A stretch of 64,000 bases of DNA from Schistocephalus solidus (taxonomy: Eukaryota > Platyhelminthes > Cestoda > Diphyllobothriidea > Diphyllobothriidae): NCBI GenBank assembly GCA_017591395.1, contig WEDG01007661.1, positions 62,001-126,000 of the forward strand. The letters run 5' to 3'. The position numbers and the translations under genes were made by a program. Shown here piece after piece: positions 23,440 to 34,572 of the stretch. Positions within the stretch are counted from its first letter, which is position 1, and every line of letters starts with the position of its first letter. The notes under the pieces were generated by a model, which saw nothing but the letters and a program-made list of their open reading frames with translations, was not told where the DNA came from and ran no database searches.

Positions 23440-24950
23440 AAGAAGAACAACGCAGACAGGCGCAACAATTTACGAAGCTAAGCAGCTTGCCGCTGTCAAA
23501 GCCAAAAGGGTGGCCCACAAGTCACAAACGCCATGGATTCACAACGCCAGTGCCCAACACCTTCCAATATGCACACGCTACTAATTATTATTCGGCGACC
23601 GAGTCGGCCTTATCGGGCATATCCGTACCGAATGCAGCAACAACCGGAAAATGCCACTGCTGCATTCACAAATGTCCCCTATCCACAAACCTGCCTTGAC
23701 CCTCACGGCGTCTACGGCAACGACCATTCCCCACCATCAGCGATCACACTTCTTATGCCCCGCCGCAGTCGAGCACCGTCACCACCATTCCTACCACAAT
23801 CTTTGCGATGACAACGACGGTGACGACTAACACCAACACAACCACGTCTCCCACGCCCACCATCGGTGAGATCACGTCTGACGCCCTGTCAACAACGACC
23901 ATCACCACGAGCACACATTGAGGGCTTTTGAAATTGCGCCAACATTTTTTCTGCTGTCCATTCGCATGTACATTTTCTTATATGTAAATCAGTTGGCCTA
24001 TGTCACCCATTATATAACGCTTAGTAACCATCTTTGTTTATTCGAACTACAGAAATGAGGTTATCAGAGCATGACGCTGGCAGCATTTTGAAGGAAGTCC
24101 AATTTGATCTACATTTTGAGTCATTTAAGGACGATTCTTCATGATGTCGATAGCTGCAGACTTCGACCATTCGTTCGTGATCTGCCGGGGTTATTTGGTT
24201 TGTGTGCCCGATCTTATTCACGGTGAATGGATGACTTTTATTGAAAAAATTGGAATTAAACTTTCAAAATAAAGCACACCTCTCACTCTGCTCTGTTAAT
24301 GATCCCATAGTCCCTCATTGCGGTCGCAAATTCATCTCAGGTATCAGACCCTTGTAAATCTACCGCACTGTGACCGGCGGACTAGTGTCAGGAGCCCCCG
24401 ACAAATAGTTGCCGCATTTCCCTCCACTTTCCACACTATCCACGCACATTCACTCGATGCATTGGCCTAGTTGGTCAAATGTACATCCACGAAAGTGGAA
24501 TTCACCGCGATAACGACACGCCAAGCACATGTCCGACAACCCCAACCCCACCCATTTCCAGCACTAACAAACCCCCATCCAAAAGCGCGGTCACTACTAG
24601 TAGCTTAATCGCCGCAACTGAGTATACAGTCCCCAAATATCCTGCCCTCATTGAAACCACACGTACACATCACACATCGGTCTGATGGGTCACTTGCGAA
24701 CTCATCGCACAGAGCTCGATGAACCAGTGTCAGGAGCACCAACATACACCCAACACACCCCCTCAATTTTCCACACTGTTCACGCACATGAGCCCATTAG
24801 GTCACAAGCGCTTCAGAAAAACCTGCAGTAAAACACTGCTGGTCATGAGAACTCACCATATGCCCCCTCCCCAGCACTTCATCAAAACTGATTACGGCCA
24901 GCATCACACAGCACATGTTGGCAAACGGCAGCTCTCACGTGAGAGGCCAG
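23440..24950 (+). pseudogene. LINE basic linker and C2H2 finger tail, decayed
   Basis: A basic linker (IYEAKQLAAVKAKRVAHKSQ, in mixed frames, 23468-23526) is followed by a remnant with FGDRVGLIGHI at about 23595. MYIHESGIHRDNDTPSTCP (24479) and MGHLRTHRTELDEPVSGAPT (24685-24745) repeat the finger-end and spacer words seen at 5770-6081. The cysteine halves of most fingers are lost. Confidence 0.65.
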
Positions 24951-25019
24951 TATGATCCTCCGTTCCTTCTCAGTCCGACTCCTCTGCTATATATAGGATC
25001 TTAGCCTGAGCTTATCACA

Positions 25020-25770
25020 GTCCACTAAGCGAAACGGCTTGGAAAGTTGCCATTTGAAGGGATACCTCGGACCCCGTATTCAGCCCAGTGTGTGCTTGTA
25101 TGGAGAGGCTGACCGGAGGTTGCGATGGCTTCTTCTTTACTTGACGTCTGGCATGCTCACACATTTGAAATGTGAACCGCTCACCCCCTTTCGTGAGAAA
25201 GCCCAATGCTGGTGCTTGGAGGAAGGGCCAGGTCGTGTGCGTGGTACACGCTGACGAGGTCATGGAATTTATCAGCTGTTGCGCCCATTCTCCGCACTAG
25301 TTCACTGAACGGCTCAGACGGTTGCTGAGGCCTGGGAATAGGAATAGAGAGTGAGGTCGGCGGGTCCGCGCAGTTCCTCATTATTATCAACCTAACGCGC
25401 TGTGCCGGGCCTTGGAAGGTTGCCAACTAACGGGATAACTCGGACCGGGATGTCAGTCCGTAGTGTTTTTAGTTTAGTGGCAGACTGCAATGGCTCTACG
25501 GCATCCCCACCGCGTGGGATCCGAGCCAAGTGTGGCCGCACGCCTTGAGGGGGGTTAGTGGTGGTGCTATGGCCGCGCTACTCAACCGCGCCCTCTCTCA
25601 CCTCCGGTTCTCGACTTTGCCATGACAGCGTGCCCAGGTGGGGCAGACAGGAGTGTGGCCAATGCAGAGCAAGTCTGCTAGAACTATAGCTTAACTCACG
25701 CGCTAGTCACCGTCCCCACGCCACCATGCTGTGGGACACATGGCGGGTCTCGTCGAAACCGACGGTTGAA
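25020..25770 (+). repeat. LINE 3' tail, copies e and f
   Basis: GGAAGGTTGCCAACTAACGG and GGGATAACTCGGACC (25411-25446) are the reverse complement of the tail seen at 5119-5150. GATACCTCGGACC at 25060 is a second, more diverged copy about 370 bp upstream. Matching continues to about 25765 (AACCGACGGTTGAACTG, TAGTCACCGTCCC). This fixes the tail as the element's 3' region on both strands. Confidence 0.7.
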
Positions 25771-27780
25771 CTGTAATGTCATGTGCGCGTTTCCGACAAC
25801 TGGAGTCCGATGCCGTTTCGTTTGCCTATTCCATTACTTGAATCTTATGCAGGTGTCACGATCCGCGCACTAGTAGCCGAAAGTGGTCCGTTTACCTTTG
25901 GCACGGGCACAAAGAGGCCGCACATAGAGCCAGTCCTTCACGTCATCCAGCGTCCCGAGAATTTTTTTTATTGTAGTAAAAGGCCTCGTAGACAGAAAAT
26001 AATCGCAACTACTCTGTTAGATAAAAGGTAACTCTAATAAAGTCGCTTCTGGCGACGAAAGTTACATCGAGATTTTGGTGTTTTACCCCTCTACCGTCCG
26101 CTCCAGAGGAAATAAAACGCTAACAGTATCTAATAGTGTGACTGCATCTACCTTGCTAGTTTGCAGATACTTACGGTTAGTCTCCTTTCTGCTTACCTTA
26201 AAGAGACCGAAGATTTTGAGCTGCCAGGATGAATTACTCTGCTTCAATGAAAGTTGCAGGGGTATGGAAAAAGGGTGTTATTTATGCCTGAAAAATTTTC
26301 AGCGGGCGTCCAGCCGGCATGGTTGGATGCTTAGATGCCCAATTAGGGCAACTTTTCTGGCCCGTCCTCCCGTGACTGACTGGGCATACTAGGCAGTTGC
26401 AACACTCACGTCGGACCGCCATGAGTTCAGTGATTTTGGTATCCGAGTTCGTCTGGTCATCGCTTACCTGCTCTAACCCTTACCCGGTTAGTTGGCCATG
26501 GCAAGTGGGAGTTTGTGCTGTCTTGGCCGAAGGTTTCCGTCTAGAGCTTTGCATACGTGAACTCTGGAATCGAAATACTGATTACCTTATGGTCGCACTA
26601 AGGAAAAAGCATTGTAACCTGTACTTCAGTCCGTACGGTGACAAAGTTAACAGGTCACCTGATAACCATTGAAGCCACGATAACTGACTCGTCCGATTTT
26701 CGAAGTGAGGAACCGGACGCCATGCTAGCTCCGCTAACTTGCCTCCTCCGTCTTCCAGTGGCAAGTCCGATTCAGGTGCAGTGGTCGTTCAAAAAGGAAG
26801 CCCCATCTACAGCGTTGCGCAAACCTGGGTTGTCCCTAAATACAGCATACACCCGGCTGCAAACCGTATGAAGAAATATCTTTTTTGCATCAAGTTCGGA
26901 TAAAGACGTGGCCTGGAACATTCACATGTGCGGGATTTTGTTCGAAACTAATGCCGAACTTTCTCTTGCGGCGATATCGTCCACATGTCTTTTTGGTTCT
27001 TCATAAGAGGCAGTCCGAGTGGATATTTTTGGAGATCCGCGTTTATCTGCTCTGCTGAGTAATAAACTTAGGGCTTCATTCTAGCAGAACTCGCCCACTT
27101 CTTCCCGATACACTATCTTATTACAGTAGGGCATCTTGGTTTCTGTTAGTGCGTCGGGGTTAACTCTTAACTGCCTCCAATACCACCATAGGAAATGGTC
27201 AAAGGTTTAGCATTTAGCTGTTTACCGTGTCTTAGTGATTCATGTTTCCAACAAGATCAGTGTTTCGAGCTTACTTCGTTGTCCTTGTCGTTAAAACCGG
27301 ATTGTATCTATGGGCTCTATATCAATTTATACAGCCTGCTAAACACGTGGGTTCATAGTTTTTCAGTCATGGCCACCTGGAGAAGTGCGAAGTTAGTACC
27401 ATTTCCGTCTTCATTATTAGTTGGCTTCCAGGCTAGTGACATTTCCAAGAGGCAATACGAAGGCCTTATTTGATGGTGACGGCTTTACAATGTTGTGCTA
27501 TTCAATATTTTCTTAGGATGGAGACCCGTCTTCCCACTGGGATGGTGGCCTGAGATCTTTATCATTCAACTAGCGTTCTACAGGCTGCCGGTCGTTACTA
27601 CAACTAGAACGAGAACCAGCTACAAATGCGGAAAACAAAGTACACTTGTCCACATAGAACGGCTGTTGGATGCATTGATTCTACTGGCCGAAGCCAACGA
27701 ATTAGCAGTCCCCGGTACTAGGCCCTGTATGACAAGCAGACGCACGGTGTAGCGCTGTGCCGATGGACCCCTATCCCGAC
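25771..27780. other. no recognisable gene
   Basis: Several 80-105-codon ORFs on both strands, none with family resemblance. Confidence 0.5.
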
Positions 27781-28700
27781 AACCTTCGAGAGGCCGGAGC
27801 GCAGTTTATATGCTGATAATCATAAATACGGTTGTAGCAGCTGTATGAGTGGCCTATAGACGTGTTTTAGGGGTAAACGAAGATCGAGCGAACCGACAGA
27901 GCCCACGAGGTCCTTTTGATGTGGCCCGGGGTGCAGCCTGTTGCCTGCACATACGTCTGTGTCTGCACGCTGGCCATCTGGGAATGCACGTAGGTGACCA
28001 CATACGAAGTCGGCTGCATGATATTCTCCCCGCCCCCCGCTCTCGGTCTTTTCAGCACACCTCGCCGCCCCCGCGATCACAACGTCTGATGCCACCGGTT
28101 CACTGGTGACTCTCACCCTCAGCTAACCCCCTCCTCCCTCCTCATCAGACAAGCATGTTTGACATGCCGACACGCGACTTAGGCGTGGGCGCGTATTCAC
28201 ATGCTAGCGAAACCAGGTGACTGTGTGATGCCAATGGAGACGGCTGTGGTGGCGGGGGCGGCGGACATGACGCCGACGACGACGACAACAACGAAGGCAG
28301 ATATCTAATGCGAAGGTGATTGTAGGGGTGGCGGTTAAGCGCCGTTAAAATGGATGGAGAATACTGGCCACGGCAGCCTATTCGCTGGCTAGGTTACACT
28401 ACCTGGGCTCACCCTGCCATAGGCTGCATATTCTCTCAGAAAAGGACTCAATTCTAGACAAACCCACCCGCGGTCAGTGAACGGTCCACTGACTTGCCAC
28501 TAGTGGGTCCTTCTACATGGTAAGTGAATTGCGGCGAGCTTGGCAAATTTCATCACCAGGACACCTGGACGAGCTTTTAGGCCTAAGAGACAGGCCTGCC
28601 TCGCCGCGTTCCTCCCCACACCGACATCAACTTTACGTCCATCAAATATCAGCGAAGGAAAAATGAAGGTGTAAACAATGTTTGCGCCAGTGCTTTAGTC
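27781..28700. other. GC-rich patch without recognised gene
   Basis: Rich in CCCGCC, GACGACGAC and CTCCTCC words. Overlapping ORFs on both strands (27820-28116) follow from the base composition. It lies 1.3 kb beyond the end of the Hox coding region and could be regulatory, but nothing specific shows this. Confidence 0.4.
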
Positions 28701-29700
28701 TGCCATGAAACACACAATTATTTTTCGCACTTTGATGTCCTTGAGACCGGGCCAAAGGCCGTCTTTGTCATTTTTTTATTCTTTTCCTATCGCCTCCCCG
28801 TTAAAATGCCAGTAAGAAGTTTATGCAGAAAGATTTGTGGTCCACCAAGTACTCGTGGCCTATCGAGGCTAGCCCTACCTTGTGCCCTCATTATCCATAC
28901 GTATGAGACTATTGATTACTCAAACTCTCTACAGGAGACGGATTAGATGATTTGAGTGAAAAGACACCCATAATAACTGAAACTTATCCAGACATACTTT
29001 TGATTTCTGACTCGTTGATATTAGAATTTGAGGTTCATCTTTCCTCGGGTGATGTTACTATACATATGTTGTCTGTGTACTTTTATCCTTCGTTAACTTG
29101 GAAATAGTCTGATAATTTTAAATTACAATATATTAAAACAAGCTGAGTTTTAGCAGGAACTGATATTCTGTTACACATGATAAGTTGTATGAGTCGGCAT
29201 AGTGCGCTGGCCATACTCATTCAGTTTTTTTTACTCTCGGAGTTTTTCGCCTAGTCATTTTTAACTTTAGTTGGCATAAACGGGTACATTATATCTCACT
29301 AGCAACTACGGATGAGTTGATTGTTATCCGCATTTGAAGGCCAAGAAACTGGCATATTATCAAACAACAGAGCAGAAACATTAAATAAAAGACCTGATTG
29401 GCACCAGTAAATGCACCTTACATGGGGACTGTTATCGTTTGTTAAATAAAAGGTGAATTCTGTCAGAGGCGCATTTGCTTATCGTTCAGTAAATCGTAGA
29501 AGAGAAAAGCATATCGAGAAAATCTTAAGCCTGATTCAAAAAGACTTTCCCAAAACGTTTACTTCATATGATATTATTTTGCAAGACACAGCCATAAACA
29601 CCCGAATCTTCATGATATACATGTGTATACGAAAATTTGCTTATTTTTCTTCTTCTAGGTTATTAAAAAAGGGATGTCCTCAAATCCACGGGAAAAAAGG
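28701..29700. other. 3' flank of the Hox gene, nothing recognised
   Basis: AT-rich. The 140-codon ORF at 29453-29875 (plus) is antisense to the presumed 3' UTR and matches nothing I know. Confidence 0.45.
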
Positions 29701-29704
29701 GTCT

Positions 29705-29710
29705 TTTATT
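29705..29710 (-). terminator. candidate poly(A) signal for the Hox gene
   Basis: AATAAA on the minus strand, about 315 nt after the Hox stop codon at 30024-30026. Such hexamers are common by chance in AT-rich DNA. Confidence 0.3.
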
Positions 29711-30023
29711 GCCTCTGATAAATGCTGTCATTGGCAAAGTGTGGCGAAGCGTAGCTTTGGTTGGCGTGAACCTGGACTATTTGCTCAGTTTCCAGCGAGC
29801 GCTGCCTGCTTTGGTGTCAGATCCACCTACTTGCGGAGAAGTTATATTAGTCAACTTTACGCGCAAGCACGGTAGTTGGGTCCCTCACGCACTGACCGTT
29901 CACCCACCCTCACAGGTGAATACGTCCACATACACGCACACGCACAAACACACACATACATATGAAATAGTCAGCAAATGGAAGCCTGGAACAAGGGTCT
30001 TCTCGAGTTCCATCATTCCAGCT

Positions 30024-30177
30024 CTACTTATCCACAGGACACTGTTTTTTCAGACCCAGATCGGGCAGGTTGGGATCCATGCGCGGAATGTCGAGTTCCT
30101 CCTCGGAGGCGAAATGTTGCTGCATCCGGGGGAGCTGTAGGGGAGACCTCAAATTGGACTTGTGGATAAAGAATGTG

Positions 30178-30209
<32 letters not shown>

Positions 30210-30932
30210 GTGTTGCGGTAGGGGAGGTGACGGTCGATTTAGATGCGTGTAATGATCTTTCTCATAGCTGACCGTGGAAGATAGTTCACCACTACCCGAC
30301 CGTAGGTGAGAAGTTGGCTTTAAGGGCGGTGTGGGGGGAATGGGAGCGACAGAAGTAATGGAATTCATGGGCCAGTTTGTCAGAAGACCGGAATAGAAGT
30401 TTCCGGGAGGGAAAGCGTTGGGTGAGGCCTGTGTGAATGTTGACTGGGCGGTCGGGGGTTGTTGCTGCTGCTGTGGTGGTTGTGGTGGTGGTGGTGCTGA
30501 CAAAAATCGAGGACCACTGAGATGTGTCTGTGCAATGGGATGATAACAGCGATCGTATTCACCCGCCGTTAGGTGAGACTGCTTAAACTGACCATCTTTC
30601 TGTGCACTTCCGTCCCAACTGAAATCTGGATTAAGTAAGAGGTCCCCAGGAGTTCCACATAGTTCCATCAATGTGGAGTTGTCGCTTGTAAACTTTGCAT
30701 CAGATAAATGACAGAGTCTCTTCGGTATGCCTTGATCCGGTGGTGACTTTGTTGGGATGTACTTTGGTAGACCGAGCGATAGGAAGCGGTTGGAACGAAC
30801 TAGGTCCGCACCATTAGTGGCCATATCAAAGGGATTCAGAGGGCCAAAGTGCATGGATGCCAGCGAGTCAGGATTGCGCATGTGAAAGTTCGGTGTTGGT
30901 AAGGTAAGGAGTGGTGTTTCTGATAACCTTTG
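30024..30932 (-). CDS. Hox4/Dfd-like protein, C-terminal coding region
   Basis: Minus-strand frame open from 30932 down to the TAG at 30024-30026. From its first Met (30881) it gives 285 residues. It follows the homeobox immediately but in a different frame (see the adjoining entry). It is low-complexity and proline/serine/glutamine rich, as Hox C-terminal tails often are: [14 protein letters not shown] in the middle and a run of ten glutamines encoded by CAG repeats (30179-30208) near the end, followed by acidic [16 protein letters not shown]. No domain is recognised. [10 protein letters not shown] word and regular codon usage argue that it is truly coding. The C-terminus is CPVDK. How it is joined to the homeodomain is unresolved: sequence error, or a short intron at 30800-30927. 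Confidence 0.7.
30179..30208 (-). repeat. CAG repeat coding polyglutamine
   Basis: A near-perfect CTG run on the plus strand, read as CAG on the minus strand, inside the Hox C-terminal region. It codes for about ten glutamines and is likely to vary in length. Confidence 0.9.
30800..30927 (-). other. possible 128-nt intron or frame break in the Hox gene
   Basis: Removing the GT at 30927-30926 through the AG at 30801-30800 joins AAA-G to TT-CGT in frame. The donor (GTTATC) is weak and the 3' end lacks a clear pyrimidine tract. Alternatively an indel lies between 30836 and 30932, where both frames are open. Confidence 0.35.
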
Positions 30933-31422
30933 TTATTTCCCGGAAGACAGTGCTCCTTCTTCCACTTCATTCTACGGTTCTGAAACCAAATTTTTATTTG
31001 CCTTTCGGAGAGATTGAGCGTATGCGCAATTTCCAACCGTCGTTTACGAGTGAGGTACTTGTTATAGTGGAATTCCTTCTCCAACTCGAGGATCTGCTGT
31101 CTGGTGTACGCAGTTCTTGTACGCTTGGAGTCACCCGAGGAACCGCCGATATCCATGCCAAGGTCATCTGCCCCATTGTGCCCGTCCACACCACTAGCTG
31201 CATCACTATCATCGCTGCCTTGATGTGCTGATCCGATAGATCCGCACGCATTTCCGTCCGTCCCCTGCTTCTCGGAGTCCGAGAGTGATCTCCTGGAGTT
31301 GACTGACGACTGAACTTCATCATCCGTCCCTGATGCACGTTTTCGATTTTTGGCATTTTCACCTTTGTTTGCGCCCGCGGATCCGTGCCTCTTGGTTTTC
31401 ACAGGCGTTTGCGTCACAGAAC
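30928..31422 (-). CDS. Hox4/Deformed-type homeobox exon
   Basis: This exon encodes a 60-residue homeodomain (31129-30950) that starts [20 protein letters not shown]. Helix 3 holds [16 protein letters not shown], with Trp48, Phe49, Gln50, Asn51 and Arg53, the Antennapedia-class recognition set. [19 protein letters not shown] and the LPGNNK after the domain resemble Deformed/Hox4 (LPNTK) more than Hox3 or Hox5, so the paralogue call is Hox4-like. The ~100 residues before it are acidic and Ser/Gly rich. The exon opens at a good acceptor (TTTACCTTGCAG, AG at 31424-31423) in phase 1, so an upstream exon must supply the start codon and any YPWM hexapeptide; neither was found in the window. The protein would be a nuclear DNA-binding regulator of axial patterning. 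The frame runs on to 30836 but there loses continuity with the long C-terminal frame. Confidence 0.88.
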
Positions 31423-33270
31423 CTGCAAGGTAAATGAGGCCGTGATAAGCTGCTTGCCAGCTGGTAATCCTGAAAAGATCCGTTCATTTTTACTTCATGG
31501 TAATAATTTATTTGCCCCCGTGCCGATCGGGCGAGGAGCACAGTGAAATCCAGTTTGTTTATTACTGTGACGCAATAATTGCCTAAAATTTCTCCAGAAT
31601 TCGTTCGATTTAAGGCGAATGAAGATCACTTTGCTTGTAAAAAATATATAATATTTTGAGACTGAAGGTAGTAATTAAAATGGAATGGACACTAGTTTTT
31701 AACTCAAAAACTAGATTCAACCTTCGAGAAGGTGTTCAAACTCGTTATGGCCAAGCATATGCTCTGCACACCCAAAAATTTCGGTCGCAATGTTTGTCAT
31801 GCAATTTGTATCTTGCTGTGGAATAAGCTCTCTGGAGGCTGGGTTATGAGGCGGGGAGGGGAGTGGTTCCTGCTTTCGTGTCTTCCCGTTGGTGGATATT
31901 AGAGGCAGACATCTGTTGTGGGCAGAAACGAATCGGAAGGCTAAACTTTAAACCTGAGCCGAAAGGAGCAAAATTACGATAACCAAGGACGCATGCATTA
32001 TTGATGGGGGTTTGGCGAAGCATTTTACCAAAAAGCAATTCACCAGATCATAAAGATGTTGTTAATATTTGCTTATCGGAAGCTTCAACGCATACTGAGC
32101 GTTGACAGAGTACCACAGTGAGAAGCTAATACGTTGAACCGAGGGTTACTTCACCTGAGCAGGTTAATGGCGCCAGATGGCCTTCCCCAGTGAAATGAAA
32201 TTTAACTTGGATTATTGGGATGGACAGTATTTGCCTATAGGCCACGTGCCTATGTGGAAGTAATGTCTTTTCCTGCAAATCGACAGGCCCAGTCATCAAT
32301 GCAGTCACGACCTACCCAACTGCTGCTAATCCTGAGCCCATTTGGTGGCGACTCCGCGTCACTTTAACGAGATAACATTGTCGTGCTTGCGGCACAAAGG
32401 ATAAAAGAATGATTAACGAGCAACCACCGAGATGTGATGACTTGGTTACCGCTGACACTACATCTTAATCCAGTTGAGAAGTTATGCTGACTGGTAGCTT
32501 GGTGTAAATACTGTAAAAACGAAAATTAATTGCCGAAGACCTGACTGCAGGAAGCTATTTAACAGACGTGGAACTTTTCAACGGAAGCTGAATTTAAAGG
32601 TATGAGTAAAAGTATTAATTAGTGCGTTGAAATCCTGGAGTCCAGTGAAGATCACATACAATCTGGCCTACGTTTAAACGATTTCAGTGAACTATTATTT
32701 ATGTATTTAAATTTCATATCAATACCTGTTGTATTGTTTACTTACGACTTTGCCGAATCCATCTTTGGTTGACGATATGTTCAGTGCTTCCGGTGAATAA
32801 TCGTGAATAAAACCGAAGCAGAAAATAATAAAGACGAGAGTGCTTATTTCGAGTGGTTAACCCTTTGTAACCGTGATCAGCTTCGCAAACAAAAGACACG
32901 TGCCCCAGTTGGCAAGGGCAGAAAGGAATTATTTAATTACCCAAAGCCCATCTTCAGTTACTTAACTGCAATCTGACTTACACAGCGTACCATTCCATCA
33001 TTTTAAAGAGCATAGACGGGAGGTGAATCTTAACCTAAAACAGCATATATACCAAAGTAGATTTCCTCGAGTGAATTTATTTTTGAGACCTAGATCACAT
33101 TTGTTAGCCTCAGGTATGCACTTTGCTGCGCTGCAGTGAGGTCTTCGGCTTCTACTTCGCGAGAGTTTGGGCAAGTCTGCGACTGAGTACGTTCTGGAAT
33201 CAGTGATAGATAACTCTTAGTGGTGGAGGCAGATGGCGGTCTCTGTATACTAAGGATATGGGAACCCTTC
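31423..33270 (-). other. presumed intron upstream of the homeobox exon
   Basis: Begins at the acceptor with a pyrimidine-rich CCTCATTTACCTTGCAG (minus strand). No exon with a hexapeptide was seen here or further right. Small ORFs only. Confidence 0.55.
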
Positions 33271-33289
33271 TAACCATGGGTTCCTGCGC

Positions 33290-34200
33290 AACAACATGAA
33301 GCTCTTAAACACTGTAAACCAAGCACATCCGTCGATCAAATTCACAGTGGAGATGGAAAGAGTAGGTTCACTCCCTTTCTTAGACGTCCTTCTAAGAGGA
33401 AGACCTGATGGCAGCATCCGAAGGAGCGTTTATCGAAGAAAACCTGGTCTGGGCAATATATGAACTTTAGCAGTTTCATACCTCTCCAACAGAAACGCAA
33501 TCTACTCCATTGCTTAACGCAAAGGGCCAGAAAAATTTGCATGGCAGATAGTATCGAGGAGGAGCTTGGGAAGATCCAGAACCTACTTCGAGAGAACGGA
33601 TACCCAGATCGGTTTATTACAAAGCATCTTGTCGCAAGACCAGTGAAACATGCCAAGGTTACTATGGAACAGAAAACTCTATTCATAGAAGTGCCCTTTC
33701 AAGGGGATGCGGCTAATGTTCTCCTGAAAATACGCCTTTACCAAGCCGTTACACAAACTTTCCCCGCAGCGAAACTTCAGATAGTTTTCTCAACCAACCC
33801 TCTTTTACGAGGTGAAGGCAAGGATAGGTTGTCGCCTCAGACCACCTCGATGTGCATTTACTCATTTAATTGCTCCTGTGGAGCAGATTATATTGGTCAC
33901 ACGAGTCAACGCTTATCCAAACGAATAAAAGAACACATCCAAGCATGGCTCAGCAAAGGGGAAGTCAAGAGCATAAAAAGTGCCATCCTTGCAAATATTG
34001 TTTATACCGGACATAGTGTGGAACCCAGCGAAGCTTTCCGTGTAATTTATAAGGTCCCACCAAACTACCCCAAGCCACTGAGTCAACGTCTACTAGCAGC
34101 AGCAGCAGAAGCGACTGCCATTAGGTTGAAGAAGCCGGTCTTGTGCGCACAAAAGAACCTCGTACAAGCTCCGCGCTTAGCTTGGCCAACGGCCGCTTAA
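33290..34200 (+). pseudogene. Penelope-like element, 3' part of RT and GIY-YIG endonuclease
   Basis: 33298-33460 reads LLNTVNQAHPSIKFTVEMER, LPFLDVLLRGRPDGSIRRSV and YRRKP, the end of a PLE reverse transcriptase. A single-base frameshift near 33450 leads into a 246-codon open frame (33460-34200): NFSSFIPLQQKRNL, RARKICMAD, IQNLLRENGYPDRFITKHL, then STNPLLRGEGKDRLS and SMCIYSFNCSCGADYIGHTS. The Y..(x)n..YIG spacing, the Arg of QRLSKRIKEH and a later Glu (AAAAEATAIRL) fit the GIY-YIG nuclease fold, with a Cys pair in NCSCG as in PLEs. The domain ends in a regular stop at 34198-34200, so the 3' end looks natural and the 5' end truncated. It lies within the presumed intron or upstream flank of the Hox gene, on the opposite strand. 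Confidence 0.88.
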
Positions 34201-34419
34201 CTGCATGCATCCCCCGCGCCATCTCTGTCCTCCCCTTCTCCTAGAACGGCTCTACCAAACACTTACTGCCGCCGATCACACTGTCTCTTATCATCCTCCC
34301 CATGCACATTTCTCTGATAACCCACACAAACGGACGAACATTATCGATTTAATGTTTTAAATTTCTACTGCGTTCCAACGTTTCCCTATAACTGTACTGG
34401 CCTGAAGAGAAGTTATCGA

Positions 34420-34480
34420 AAGCAGCGCATATGCTCACCAAGTCATCTTTTGAATAAGAAAAATCCTTAAAAATAAGCTG
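34420..34480 (+). other. possible decayed PLE terminus
   Basis: CTGAAGAGAAGTTATCGAAAGC (from about 34403) has a CTGANGA word and CGAAA at suitable order, about 200 bp after the PLE stop codon. Stem II would be only two pairs. Weak. Confidence 0.2.
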
Positions 34481-34483
34481 AGA

Positions 34484-34572
34484 TAGTATTAGTAGCAGTA
34501 GTAGTATTATTAGAAGTTGTAATATTATAAGTACTATTAGTAGTATTATTTGCAGTTGCAGTAGTAAGTAGG
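34484..34572. repeat. degenerate (TAG/TAT) trinucleotide tract
   Basis: A run of AGTAGTAGTATTATTAG-type words, imperfect. Confidence 0.8.

Larger units (their letters stand above)
21715..25770 (+). mobile_element. LINE copy on plus strand, internally deleted and decayed
   Basis: Same family and same order as the 4.76-7.97 kb element but on the opposite strand and with more of the 5' part: endonuclease remnant, RT, basic linker, zinc-finger tail, then the shared 3' tail. About 0.5 kb of foreign-looking sequence (roughly 23920-24390) separates the linker from the finger part. Confidence 0.8.
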
